The notes below the pieces were generated by a model. It was not told the origin of the DNA and made no database searches. It worked only from the letters and a program-made list of their open reading frames with translations. The position numbers were made by a program, and so were the translations under genes. From MWAR01 sp035388825 (GTDB lineage: Bacteria; Muiribacteriota; Ozemobacteria; Ozemobacterales; Ozemobacteraceae), in assembly GCA_035388825.1 (NCBI GenBank), contig DAOOQQ010000014.1, forward strand, positions 23,439-87,438: 64,000 nt of DNA, written 5' to 3'. Of this stretch, positions 55,051 to 63,700 are shown in pieces; positions within the stretch are counted from its first letter, which is position 1; the number at the start of each line of letters is the position of its first letter.

Positions 55051-55680
55051 ATGACGCACCCGGACGTTTTTCCCTCCTCGCCTCCCCCCGCGCTCATCTG
55101 CCTGCTGGCAGGCCACTCGAGCCGCATGGGCAGCCCCAAACAGCACGTTCTCCTCGGCGGGCGCACCTTTCTGGAGCATCTGCTCTCACGCGTCGACATC
55201 CTGCAGCACGCTCTCGGCAAGCGCCTGTTCGTCGGCCAGGACCGGGATATTTCCTCCCGCAGCCTCGTGACGGCCGCCGGAGGCATCTGGGTGGTCAATC
55301 ACCACCCGGATGACGGGCCGCTCAGCTCGATCCGGCTCGCTCTCGAACGGCTTCCCGAGCCGACCGGCTTCCTTCTCTGGCCGATCGACCACCCGCTCGT
55401 GGCCCCGGAAACCGTCTCCGGGATCCTCGCTGCGGCGGCACGGGAACCGGACTTCATCGTCGCTCCTTCCGACGGGACACGACGGGGCCACCCGAGCTTT
55501 TTCCCGGCCTGGGCACGGGAAGAGCTGTTCGCTGCGCCTCTCGAGGCCGGAGCCCGGTGGGTCATGCACCGCCACCCGGACCGGATCCGCCACGTTCTGA
55601 CCTGCGACCCCTGGATCCGCCGGAATCTCAATACGCCGGAGCTGCTGGCCGAGGCGGCGCGGGAGCTGGAAGATAGATGA
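55051..55680 (+). CDS. MobA/MocA-like nucleotidyltransferase
   Basis: 209 residues. LICLLAGHSSRMGSPKQHVLLGGRTF is the family's nucleotide-binding signature; WPIDHPLVAPETV contains the metal-binding Asp; RGHPSFFP is typical of the molybdenum-cofactor cytidylyl/guanylyltransferases. The exact cofactor cannot be told, and no molybdoenzyme is nearby. Its end overlaps the convergent gene by 53 bp. Confidence 0.85.
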   Translation: MTHPDVFPSSPPPALICLLAGHSSRMGSPKQHVLLGGRTFLEHLLSRVDILQHALGKRLFVGQDRDISSRSLVTAAGGIWVVNHHPDDGPLSSIRLALERLPEPTGFLLWPIDHPLVAPETVSGILAAAAREPDFIVAPSDGTRRGHPSFFPAWAREELFAAPLEAGARWVMHRHPDRIRHVLTCDPWIRRNLNTPELLAEAARELEDR

Positions 55681-56350
55681 ACTCGACATCGGGCGGAGCG
55701 GCATTCAGCTCCTCCCGGTTGGCGGGAAACAGCGCAACCATCCACTCCCGTCGCATGGACATCGGCGTCACCCGCCGGGCAACCCGACGGATCCAGGCTC
55801 CCCCGACAAGGCAATGCGCGGGCAACAGCAGATCCCATTCGAGCTGGTCGCTCCAGGGGATCTCGTCCAGGAAGACGATCCCGCCACGGACATCGGAGCA
55901 GACCACCCGCACCGTGAACCGGTCGAGACAGGCCAGCCGGGTCATGTTCACCGGCCCAAGGCTGGTGTCCACCTGGAACAGCAGCGCCGACGAGGGGTTC
56001 AAAACGTCGAGAAGGACTCGCCCTGCCGCGTGTGTCGGAACCGCACCGGCGGCTCCCGGCCGTGATACGCCCTCCCAGATGAACCGGCCTGCCAGTTCCG
56101 GGGCAGCGGCCGCCGAGGCGACGCCCCCGGCTCCCTCTTCGGTCACACAGCCCAGAAGCCAGGGGCCGGAAGCCGCCGGAAGCCGGGTTTCAAGGAACGC
56201 CAGAAATCCCCGCACCGCCTCCGGCCGGGTCGTTGCCGTGGCGTTCTCCGCGACGGTCGTCCAGACGTGGCTGTACAGATCGCAGGCAGACCCGTGCCCG
56301 CCGCCCAGAAGCAGCAGACACAGAAGCGTCAGCAGCGCACGGGGCTTCAG
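55628..56350 (-). CDS. Exported hypothetical protein, probably non-ATG start
   Basis: 240 residues if started at the CTG at 56350, where the frame reads LKPRALLTLLCLLLLGGGHGSACDLYS, a convincing signal peptide. The next usual start, a GTG at 56215, would lose it. The CTG overlaps the TGA stop of the upstream giant gene, so reinitiation is plausible. The mature protein is not recognised; it has a Pro/Ala tail. The last 53 bp overlap the MobA-like gene in the other direction. Confidence 0.6.
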   Translation of the reverse strand: MKPRALLTLLCLLLLGGGHGSACDLYSHVWTTVAENATATTRPEAVRGFLAFLETRLPAASGPWLLGCVTEEGAGGVASAAAAPELAGRFIWEGVSRPGAAGAVPTHAAGRVLLDVLNPSSALLFQVDTSLGPVNMTRLACLDRFTVRVVCSDVRGGIVFLDEIPWSDQLEWDLLLPAHCLVGGAWIRRVARRVTPMSMRREWMVALFPANREELNAAPPDVEFIYLPAPAPPRPAAPAY

Positions 56351-59300
56351 AATCTCGAGTCCTTTTTCTCGATGACCCGGATATTCATCGAGGTCGGGGC
56401 CACGACGATGGCCAGCCTGATCTCCCGCAGCAGCGGGCTCGGATTGCCGGCGAAATCGAGGGCATTATCGTAGGCGGTCAGCGTCAGGTTGTAGACGCCG
56501 CTGCGCTCCAGCATCAGGCGCAGAGACTGGTTCGCCGAGGTCGCGCTGATCTGGGGAGGCGAACCTTCCACATACAGGCCGACGGGGCCGGTCACGCGCA
56601 CCGCCGGGAGATTGGTCGTCGAGACGCCGATGTTGTCACTGGCCGAAACCGTGAAGAACACTTCCATCCCTTCGTCGATGCGGGGAGGATGATACTCCGG
56701 CATCTCCGTCGCGAGATTCCACGGGATGCCCTTGATGTTCGGAATCATCGTGCCGCCGCTGATCGTGCCGTTCGCCTGGGCGGCCCAGGTCTGGGTGTTC
56801 GGCAGGAGATGGTAGGCGAAAATCCTGTCGGCCATCGGGCGAAGCGGATTCGGATGGGCAACGACATAGCGATCGATATCATACGGCAGCTTCTCGTCGC
56901 TCGACCGGACATAATCGCGCACCTGCACCATCGGAACGGGCCGCAGGGAGTCGCGAACCAAGACGTTGCCGAGATGGATCTTCGACGGAACGATGTTGCC
57001 AGACGCATCCTGGGCCTGGAAGAACAAGGCGTATCCCGGGTGCTCCTGGCCCATCGCGCCTGCCGCCCGATAATTCGGGGCATTGTTGGCGAAGTCGACC
57101 GGGAAGCGCATGCAGTAGTTCATCGCGCTCGAATCGCCGGTATTTGCCTGCAGATGCTTCCAGTCGCTGACGTTGAACACGTATTCGAGATAGCTGTACT
57201 GGTCGCCGGCCACGTACGGCCGGGGCTTGCGCATCAGCTTGTACGGCAGGCTCGAGTTCACCCAGCTCGATCCCACGATATCCGCCGTGACCGTCGCCCC
57301 GGGACTGGTGTAATACCGGAACTCGGCGTTCGCCGGCACCGGATAGTAGACCGTCTGCTCGGCCGGGAACAGCGTTTTCGTCGTCCCTCGCTCGAAATAC
57401 AGGGTCGCCGCCTGCTTGATGCCGCGCGCCCAGGTGCGTTCCGGAATCGCCGGATACCGGCGGGCGGTGGGAAGATCGGGAACCATATTTCCATAGATAT
57501 TATTATCCCGCACGAGGATCGTGAAGCTGGCGGGATTCGTGTATCCCCCGTGAGAGAGCCGGTCGGTGACGAGGCCATACGTCTCGCCGAGATACAGCGG
57601 GCTGCGGCCGCCGTTCGCCGCCAGATCCCAGCCGTTGATCGAGACGATCTCGGGCGGGGTTTTGTCGAGAACGAGCACGGCCACCTCGCCGTTGTACTCG
57701 ACGTGGCCCTCCACCTGGACGGTCCCGATAAAGTCCCCATCGTCGTTGTAGGTGTTCTGATCGTAGGTCCAGTCGCGATAGATCTTACAGGTCAGGCTCC
57801 CCGTCACGGGCTCGGTCGGATAATCGAGCTTGAACGGAAGAGACGTGTTTGCCGCGTTCGTCGTCGGCGTCGACCGGGAAAAGACGGGATAATCCTGGCC
57901 GTTGGGGAGCCGGAGGGCGAAGGCCCATTCGAACTGGGCAGGCATGTTGTTTTCCCACTTGAGAGAGCCGGGAACCATGTTGTTGTCTCGGATGACCGGC
58001 AGGTTGAAGACGCCGCCCAGGAGCGCCCCATCAACGCGCCAGGTGTTGTTCTCCTTCTCGGTGATGACATGGTATTTCTTCGGCCCCGCCGGGGGAATCA
58101 GGATCGGGTTCGCCCAACCGCCGGGCACTGAGCCGACCGGGGGTCTCCATCGCTGGATATCGACGGTGGCACCGACCGGCAGCGGATCGAGCCGGTTCAC
58201 TTTGAAGAGGGCGACCGCCGTATTCGCCGGGAAGGGCGTTTTCACGCCGGCAATTCCCCCCGCGGAAGCCGGGATCGGGGCGGCGTCGGCCGGCTGATAG
58301 CCCAGCGCGGGCCGGATGCACTCGGACAGAGAGGCGACGGTGGAACCGAACTGCAGCAGGTCGTAGTCGTAGTATTTGAACTTCGTGCTGCACTCGATCT
58401 GGTACATGCCTGACCGGAAATAGTATTTCACGTTCGGCGTCGTGACATCGACATACTCTTTCACGAGCTCCGGCGCCGTCAGAGGAATGCCGAACGCATC
58501 CTGGATGCGGTAGATGCGCCAGGTGTACAACACCTGCGGCGACGTGTTCACGGAGGTCGAGGTGTTCATGAGCGAACTGACGAAGCCGCCTTCGTATCCG
58601 TTCCCGTTCGCATCCCCTTCCCATTTCGATTTTCCCGGGACGGCCTGGTTGTTCCTGCCTTCCCAGACGGGGGGATTCTCGACACGCCAGGAGTACAGCC
58701 CCTGGTTCGCCTCCGTCGCTCCATAATCGTTCGCCATGCGGTTTCCGGTGCTGTCGAACGCGAGGATGTCGACCGAGCCGAGCCGGCCATTGGGCTTGGA
58801 CACGACGGGCGGCGTCGCGACATTGATGACCCCGAGCTGAACCTGCCGGGGCGTCGCGATATTGGTCAGCTGGTAAATCGCTCCATGCCATTGCCAGGTC
58901 GACTGGCCCGCCCAGGTCTGCAGGTTCGTCACGGCCAGCCGCGGCCAGTCGGCATCACGGACGGAAAACATCCTCGTCCATATATTGTTCCCGATATTCA
59001 CAGATCCGATCGGCAGATCGGCCGAGCCTCCGAACTCGCGCTCCTTGACGATCTTGTCGACCCGCTGCCGGTAGAGCACCCGGCCGTAGGTCCGCCCGGC
59101 ATAGGAATACAAATAGATGAAGGAGTAGGCCTGGGCCCATCCGAGCGAGGTTTCGGATGGCGGCGTGATCTCGGTGCGTGAAAAATACAGGTTCCCGAAC
59201 CCGTCGGCCTTGATGTCGTCGACTCCGGTGCCGATCGGCACGACCTTCGGGATGGATTTGCAGGTGTCGGCGCCGCCGGAATCGTTCCGGACGAACTGAT

Positions 59301-60588
59301 ACGCCTTTCCTTCGGCGGCATCGTAGGCATACACGATTCCGCCGTCGAGCCACCACTGGTCCGAGACCGTGACGGCATTGATATTGAGGCTGGTGGGCCG
59401 GATGTTGTAGGCGGCAAGCCAGTTGCGGATGATGTCGGTGCCGAGGAGATAGATGAAATCCTCCGCGGCAGACTTCGCGGAAATGCCGATCCAACGGGTC
59501 GTGAGATTGTTCGGATAGCCCCGGATGTTTCCGTCGCTCAGAGGGATGTCGGCTCCGTTTCTGCGCAGGATCGCATCCGTCGCGCTCGTCTGGGTGCGGC
59601 TGTAGAGATACATGCGGCCGAACGGGGAAAGGGCGAGCGACACATACTTCGGGTCCGGCGTGAACTGCTGCTCGTTCGAACCGTTGACGCAGACGCAGTT
59701 CAGACACGCCGAAATGCGGGAGCGTTTCACGTTTTCCTCGAACACCGAGTCGGCCACGCCCGTCGAACCCGCATACACCGGCCGGCCGGCAGACCAGATT
59801 CCCATCGGCTTGTTCCAGAGATTGAGATCGTAATAGGTATATTTCCGATAGGCGCGGTCCCAGTAGAACATGTTGCCGGGACGGTTGGAGGGATCGCGAT
59901 CGCGGGACTGCCACCAGGCGCCGTTCGGCACGTTCCCGTAACCGCCGCCGTCGACGTTGACGAAATTGATCCAGTAGCCGTCGGAGGTGCCGTTTGTATA
60001 GATACAATTATTGTCGCAGAGAACCCGGGTCTTGGCCACACGCCAGCGGCCCGGCTGCCGCTCGACGACGGCGACCGTGCCGCTCCAGGCCCACGAAATA
60101 TTCCGCGAGCCGTCGGCGGCCGTCCCCTGTTCGTTGCCCATCGGGCCGATCGTCGTGTAGACCGGCTTGCCGTTTTCATGATAGGTGATGTTCTCGGTCG
60201 AGACGTAGTAGTTCTCGCGAGTGTCGCAGTGGGCTCCGTACAGGCTCACACCGCCCGGCACCTTCATCAGGCGCCGCAGCGTCCAGGACGGGTTGTAGCT
60301 GTAACTCGGCTCGGTGTTTTCCGAGAAGGTGTAGACGTTCCGGTTCAGGTTGACCGAGATGCCGTACGAGTTCCGCGGGTCGAACAGCTTGACGCCGACG
60401 GGATTTCCATCCGTTTCTCCCGCAGGATTGTTCAGCCGGTAGACCCCACGGTAATACACGTCATCGTGGCCGATCAGCAGATAGCACTCGCCATTCCGCT
60501 TGTATTCCGGGGCAAGGGCGGATACGGCTCCGGGCAGGAGGCCCAGCACCAGCATCAGGACCAGAATCAACGGGACGGTTTTGTTCAT
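56347..60588 (-). CDS. Giant exported protein next to pseudopilins (possible PilY1-like role)
   Basis: 1413 residues with signal peptide LILVLMLVLGLLPGAVSA. It is rich in Tyr, Asn, Trp and Pro. The N-terminal 600 residues have propeller-like strand repeats with Cys pairs (GAHCDTRE, VLCDNNCIY, ACLNCVC). The C-terminal part has Ig/cadherin-like strands (VEVFFTVSASDNIGVSTTN, GVYNLTLTAYDNALDFAGN). No family is certain. Size, export and position beside pseudopilins resemble PilY1 tip adhesins; that is inference. Two genes of paired coiled-coil proteins separate it from the pilins. Two AT-island motifs lie in it. Confidence 0.7.
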   Translation of the reverse strand: MNKTVPLILVLMLVLGLLPGAVSALAPEYKRNGECYLLIGHDDVYYRGVYRLNNPAGETDGNPVGVKLFDPRNSYGISVNLNRNVYTFSENTEPSYSYNPSWTLRRLMKVPGGVSLYGAHCDTRENYYVSTENITYHENGKPVYTTIGPMGNEQGTAADGSRNISWAWSGTVAVVERQPGRWRVAKTRVLCDNNCIYTNGTSDGYWINFVNVDGGGYGNVPNGAWWQSRDRDPSNRPGNMFYWDRAYRKYTYYDLNLWNKPMGIWSAGRPVYAGSTGVADSVFEENVKRSRISACLNCVCVNGSNEQQFTPDPKYVSLALSPFGRMYLYSRTQTSATDAILRRNGADIPLSDGNIRGYPNNLTTRWIGISAKSAAEDFIYLLGTDIIRNWLAAYNIRPTSLNINAVTVSDQWWLDGGIVYAYDAAEGKAYQFVRNDSGGADTCKSIPKVVPIGTGVDDIKADGFGNLYFSRTEITPPSETSLGWAQAYSFIYLYSYAGRTYGRVLYRQRVDKIVKEREFGGSADLPIGSVNIGNNIWTRMFSVRDADWPRLAVTNLQTWAGQSTWQWHGAIYQLTNIATPRQVQLGVINVATPPVVSKPNGRLGSVDILAFDSTGNRMANDYGATEANQGLYSWRVENPPVWEGRNNQAVPGKSKWEGDANGNGYEGGFVSSLMNTSTSVNTSPQVLYTWRIYRIQDAFGIPLTAPELVKEYVDVTTPNVKYYFRSGMYQIECSTKFKYYDYDLLQFGSTVASLSECIRPALGYQPADAAPIPASAGGIAGVKTPFPANTAVALFKVNRLDPLPVGATVDIQRWRPPVGSVPGGWANPILIPPAGPKKYHVITEKENNTWRVDGALLGGVFNLPVIRDNNMVPGSLKWENNMPAQFEWAFALRLPNGQDYPVFSRSTPTTNAANTSLPFKLDYPTEPVTGSLTCKIYRDWTYDQNTYNDDGDFIGTVQVEGHVEYNGEVAVLVLDKTPPEIVSINGWDLAANGGRSPLYLGETYGLVTDRLSHGGYTNPASFTILVRDNNIYGNMVPDLPTARRYPAIPERTWARGIKQAATLYFERGTTKTLFPAEQTVYYPVPANAEFRYYTSPGATVTADIVGSSWVNSSLPYKLMRKPRPYVAGDQYSYLEYVFNVSDWKHLQANTGDSSAMNYCMRFPVDFANNAPNYRAAGAMGQEHPGYALFFQAQDASGNIVPSKIHLGNVLVRDSLRPVPMVQVRDYVRSSDEKLPYDIDRYVVAHPNPLRPMADRIFAYHLLPNTQTWAAQANGTISGGTMIPNIKGIPWNLATEMPEYHPPRIDEGMEVFFTVSASDNIGVSTTNLPAVRVTGPVGLYVEGSPPQISATSANQSLRLMLERSGVYNLTLTAYDNALDFAGNPSPLLREIRLAIVVAPTSMNIRVIEKKDSRF

Positions 60589-60640
60589 ACTGTTTCCCCC
60601 CCTCTGCGGGTCACCCGCGCATCGTGTCGTTCCGGGCGGT

Positions 60641-61630
60641 TCAGGGAATCCGGTTCAGGATTCGCTGCGCGATGTCGGGCTTGACCTGGTTTCTGCGGTA
60701 CAGCTCGGCGAGAACCTCGCGGGTCAGGTCGAACGATCCGGAGCCGGCTAAAAACAGCCTGCTCCGGGCCCCGATCAGTTCGTCATACAAGGGCGACTTC
60801 GAGATCTGCGCGGCCACGTTCCTGTCGAAGCTCTCCTCGATCTGCCGCTTCATCGCCGCCCCATACTGGCGCAGCTCGGGATTCTGGAGATACACGTCGG
60901 GAACACGACCGACGAGGTCGCTCTGCAACAGGGACTGGAACAATCTGATGCTGAGCGGATCGGCGCCTGTTGAATGCGCGACGGGGATCGAGACCGGCCG
61001 GGGCTGCACCCGGACGAAATCGCTGTCGAGAATCATGGCGCCGCCGCGCGCCCGGGAAACCTCCCCGAGCAGCCCGTCGATCTGGGCAAGCGTCTGCTCG
61101 AGCAGCTTCTGCGAGTATTCCCGGGGCAGATAGAGGGGATTCATCACATCGTCCCAGATCTTGTTCTGCCGCGCCTGGAGCGCCGCAACCGACCGGTCAA
61201 GCTCGCCCAGCTTTTGCATCTGGATCTGCCGGGTCTGCTCGCCCGTGAAGGTGCCACGCTCCTGATTGAACTCGACGACATTCTGGCCGATGCGGTTTTC
61301 CAGATCGGTTTTCTGGAGAACCAGCTTGTCGATCTCGGTCTGGACCTGCTCCGTCTCGGTTCGGGCTTTCGCCGCGAGGGCGTTGATCTGGTCGGTGAGA
61401 CGGGCCATCGCCGACTGGTCCTGGAAAGGGAGATCGCTGCGCAGATGCCTTCCCAGCACCATGTCGAAGTTCGACATCGCCGGGTGGAGCGCCAGCAGCA
61501 GCCCGTAATTGACGACGTACATCCCGGGAGCCGGAGCCACGTGCGGGCCGGCCAGGGAAACGCCCGCCGCCGTCAGGGCGACGACGACCAAGACCACTCT
61601 GCACACCGTTCGGATGGTTCGCACACTCAT
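60641..61630 (-). CDS. Exported coiled-coil protein, OmpH/Skp-like, paralogue 1
   Basis: 329 residues. Signal peptide VVLVVVALTAAGVSLAG. MYVVNYGLLLALHPAMSNFD precedes a long coiled coil (about 80-190). The start YVVNY...LLxLHP matches the next protein (FGVVDYMVLLDLHP), so both belong to one family. The layout recalls Skp/OmpH, whose strand before the coiled coil forms the trimer core. The C-terminal 100 residues are helical. Overlaps the upstream gene by 4 nt. Confidence 0.72.
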   Translation of the reverse strand: MSVRTIRTVCRVVLVVVALTAAGVSLAGPHVAPAPGMYVVNYGLLLALHPAMSNFDMVLGRHLRSDLPFQDQSAMARLTDQINALAAKARTETEQVQTEIDKLVLQKTDLENRIGQNVVEFNQERGTFTGEQTRQIQMQKLGELDRSVAALQARQNKIWDDVMNPLYLPREYSQKLLEQTLAQIDGLLGEVSRARGGAMILDSDFVRVQPRPVSIPVAHSTGADPLSIRLFQSLLQSDLVGRVPDVYLQNPELRQYGAAMKRQIEESFDRNVAAQISKSPLYDELIGARSRLFLAGSGSFDLTREVLAELYRRNQVKPDIAQRILNRIP

Positions 61631-62430
61631 CTCCGTTTCCTCCCACCGGCGGCTGCAGGTGGCTCCGCGACCTCGCCCGCGACCGGGCGATACTCCAGCA
61701 TGCCGCGCACCGCTTCCATCGTCAGATCGATCACCCCGGCCTTGAACGGCTTCCGGGCTCGGTCAGGAAACCGCTCCCCGAGGAGCCGCTCCCCGGCATT
61801 CGCCAATGCCGTGAGTTCCCAGGGCTCGACCGGCTGTCCATACCAGACCTTCCAGTGAAGATTCGGGAGCGGGGGGGGAGCCGGCTCTTCCCGGATTCTG
61901 GGCACGAGAGGGCGTACATTCATTATACCCGTCAGCCCATGGCGTCTCTGCAACTCGCTCAAGACCGCATCGATCGTGGCCGTGATCCGGACACAGACAT
62001 CCATCACGCCGTCCGGGGTCGGCATGCCCTCGTGGTATTCCCCGCTCAGACCGGCTTTCCGCTCGGCGGCCTCGGCCAGCTCGAGCTCATCCTGCAGGGC
62101 TTTCCGTCGTTTCCAGTACACGTCGTATTCCCGGGAAGCGGCCTCGCCGCCGCGTGCCAGAACCGGCTTCGCCGCCGCATCCAGCTCGACCATCCGCCTG
62201 CGAATCTCCCCGATACGCGTAGCGAGGTCTGCCGCACCCCCTCCCGTCACGGGGCTCGAAACCGTTCCCTCGAATCGGCCCGTCTGCGGATTGTAGAGTC
62301 TCGTGAGAGGATGCAGATCCAGCAGCACCATGTAATCGACGACTCCGAACCGGGGCTTCCCTTCGTCTCCGGCCCAGACGGAACTCACGCCGAGCGGAAG
62401 GAGGAACAGGACGGCGATCCAACGGTTCAT
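61627..62430 (-). CDS. Exported coiled-coil protein, paralogue 2
   Basis: 267 residues, signal peptide AVLFLLPLGVSSVWAG. FGVVDYMVLLDLHPLTRLYNP begins the mature part, then a charged coiled coil (RIGEIRRRMVELDAAAK, YWKRRKALQDELELAEAAERK). A Pro-rich linker and an end with basic residues (GGRKRR) follow. It shares the VV-x-Y...LL-x-LHP signature with the protein encoded just downstream. Its function is unknown; periplasmic chaperone-like or structural roles are candidates. Confidence 0.72.
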   Translation of the reverse strand: MNRWIAVLFLLPLGVSSVWAGDEGKPRFGVVDYMVLLDLHPLTRLYNPQTGRFEGTVSSPVTGGGAADLATRIGEIRRRMVELDAAAKPVLARGGEAASREYDVYWKRRKALQDELELAEAAERKAGLSGEYHEGMPTPDGVMDVCVRITATIDAVLSELQRRHGLTGIMNVRPLVPRIREEPAPPPLPNLHWKVWYGQPVEPWELTALANAGERLLGERFPDRARKPFKAGVIDLTMEAVRGMLEYRPVAGEVAEPPAAAGGRKRR

Positions 62431-62445
62431 CTCAATGACTCCTCT

Positions 62446-63213
62446 TCAGGGTTGCAGGAACGACGTCACGACGGAGTTCGAGGCAAGCTTCACGGTGACC
62501 GCCTGCTCGAACCAGGTCGTGCCCGGCAAACCGTTCTCGATCCGGACGAACCGGCCGACCAGGCGCAGGGAGGTCGGGCTCGTCGAGCTCGCCACGACCG
62601 AGAACCGATCCAGGCACGAGGTGACGTCCCTGTTGCGATTGAACTCGGTATCCGGCCGGAAGTTGCCGCTCGAGGTCACGAGAGCCGCTCCAGGAACCCG
62701 GAGCACCGTCCCGGGCATCGTGTCGGGGGTCGTGCCGAACAGGGTCGGGTTCCCGGTCCGCAGGACCCGCAACACCCGCCGCCTCGCCCAGAGGGAAACC
62801 CCCGACCACTTTCCCGGCACGATCGGCGTGGAAAACGTGGCATTCGCCTCGTAATAGGGCCGGGTGATCCCGAACACCATCAGGCAGGTCCACTTCGACA
62901 GATTCATGTCGGCGTTTTTCGGAACGCCATTGAAAGAATATATAATATCATTTATATAAACAGGAGTATCCAGGATCGAGACATTCGTTCCATCGGCGTT
63001 GACCCGGAGCATGTTCGGCGTCGACTGTTCCAGCTCGCGCGCCAGTTCCCCCAGCATGATCTGGACGGCTTTCTGCTCATGGGTGCGCCAGCTGCCGGTG
63101 ATGAACGAGCGGCTCCCGGATCGGAAGATCAGGAACGCCGCGCCGAGGAACAGCGACAGGATTCCGGCCGAGATCAGAATCTCGACGAGGGTGAAGCCGG
63201 CATTCCGCCGCAT
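62446..63213 (-). CDS. Type IV pseudopilin (PulJ/GspJ-like size)
   Basis: 255 residues from the ATG at 63213, 1 nt after the preceding stop. MRRNAG-FTLVEILISAGILSLFLGAA is a canonical prepilin start with Glu5. The head is beta-rich. An AT-rich codon run (VYINDIIYSFNG) lies at about 62930-62970. It belongs to the second pseudopilin cluster. Confidence 0.88.
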   Translation of the reverse strand: MRRNAGFTLVEILISAGILSLFLGAAFLIFRSGSRSFITGSWRTHEQKAVQIMLGELARELEQSTPNMLRVNADGTNVSILDTPVYINDIIYSFNGVPKNADMNLSKWTCLMVFGITRPYYEANATFSTPIVPGKWSGVSLWARRRVLRVLRTGNPTLFGTTPDTMPGTVLRVPGAALVTSSGNFRPDTEFNRNRDVTSCLDRFSVVASSTSPTSLRLVGRFVRIENGLPGTTWFEQAVTVKLASNSVVTSFLQP

Positions 63214-63214
63214 C

Positions 63215-63700
63215 TCAGTTGGCCCGCTGGCGAATGCCATTGATCGTGTGCTCCACAAGCCTGGAGTAGTTTTTCCCGTCACGGGTCGTCAGATTCACCG
63301 CGACCGAAATCTTCAGGTTCATGTCCTGATACATTTTCGAGGAGAACATGGAATACTCGGTCGAGTACACGGCATTGAGAGGGTTCGTCACCGTGCCGGC
63401 GAGAAGCGCATCGCCCTTGAAGGTGTCGAGGAACGTCGTCGTTCCGCGCCGCGAGGCGATATACCCGTAATAGAAGGGGCCCGGCAGCTCCTTGAACTTC
63501 AGGGCGGCGATCTGCGTCACGCCCTGGGCGAGAATGTCGGCCTGGGCGAAGGCCAGCAGCAGAGGATTCACGGGTTTCTGCTGCTGGACGGTCTTGATAT
63601 ACGAAGCCCCGAGGATGAAGATCGCCAGGCACAGCGTCAGCACGACCACGATCGCCATCCCCCGCCGCTCGGAACGCGGCATCCGCTGCGTTTTCCTCAC
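63215..63700 (-). CDS. PilX-like pseudopilin
   Basis: 161 residues. SERRG-MAIVVVLTLCLAIFILGASYI is the PilX/GspK-like signal with no Glu5. It overlaps the upstream partial gene by 4 nt and the next pseudopilin follows at once. Three consecutive pilin-type genes point to a minor-pilin initiation complex. Confidence 0.82.
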   Translation of the reverse strand: MRKTQRMPRSERRGMAIVVVLTLCLAIFILGASYIKTVQQQKPVNPLLLAFAQADILAQGVTQIAALKFKELPGPFYYGYIASRRGTTTFLDTFKGDALLAGTVTNPLNAVYSTEYSMFSSKMYQDMNLKISVAVNLTTRDGKNYSRLVEHTINGIRQRAN

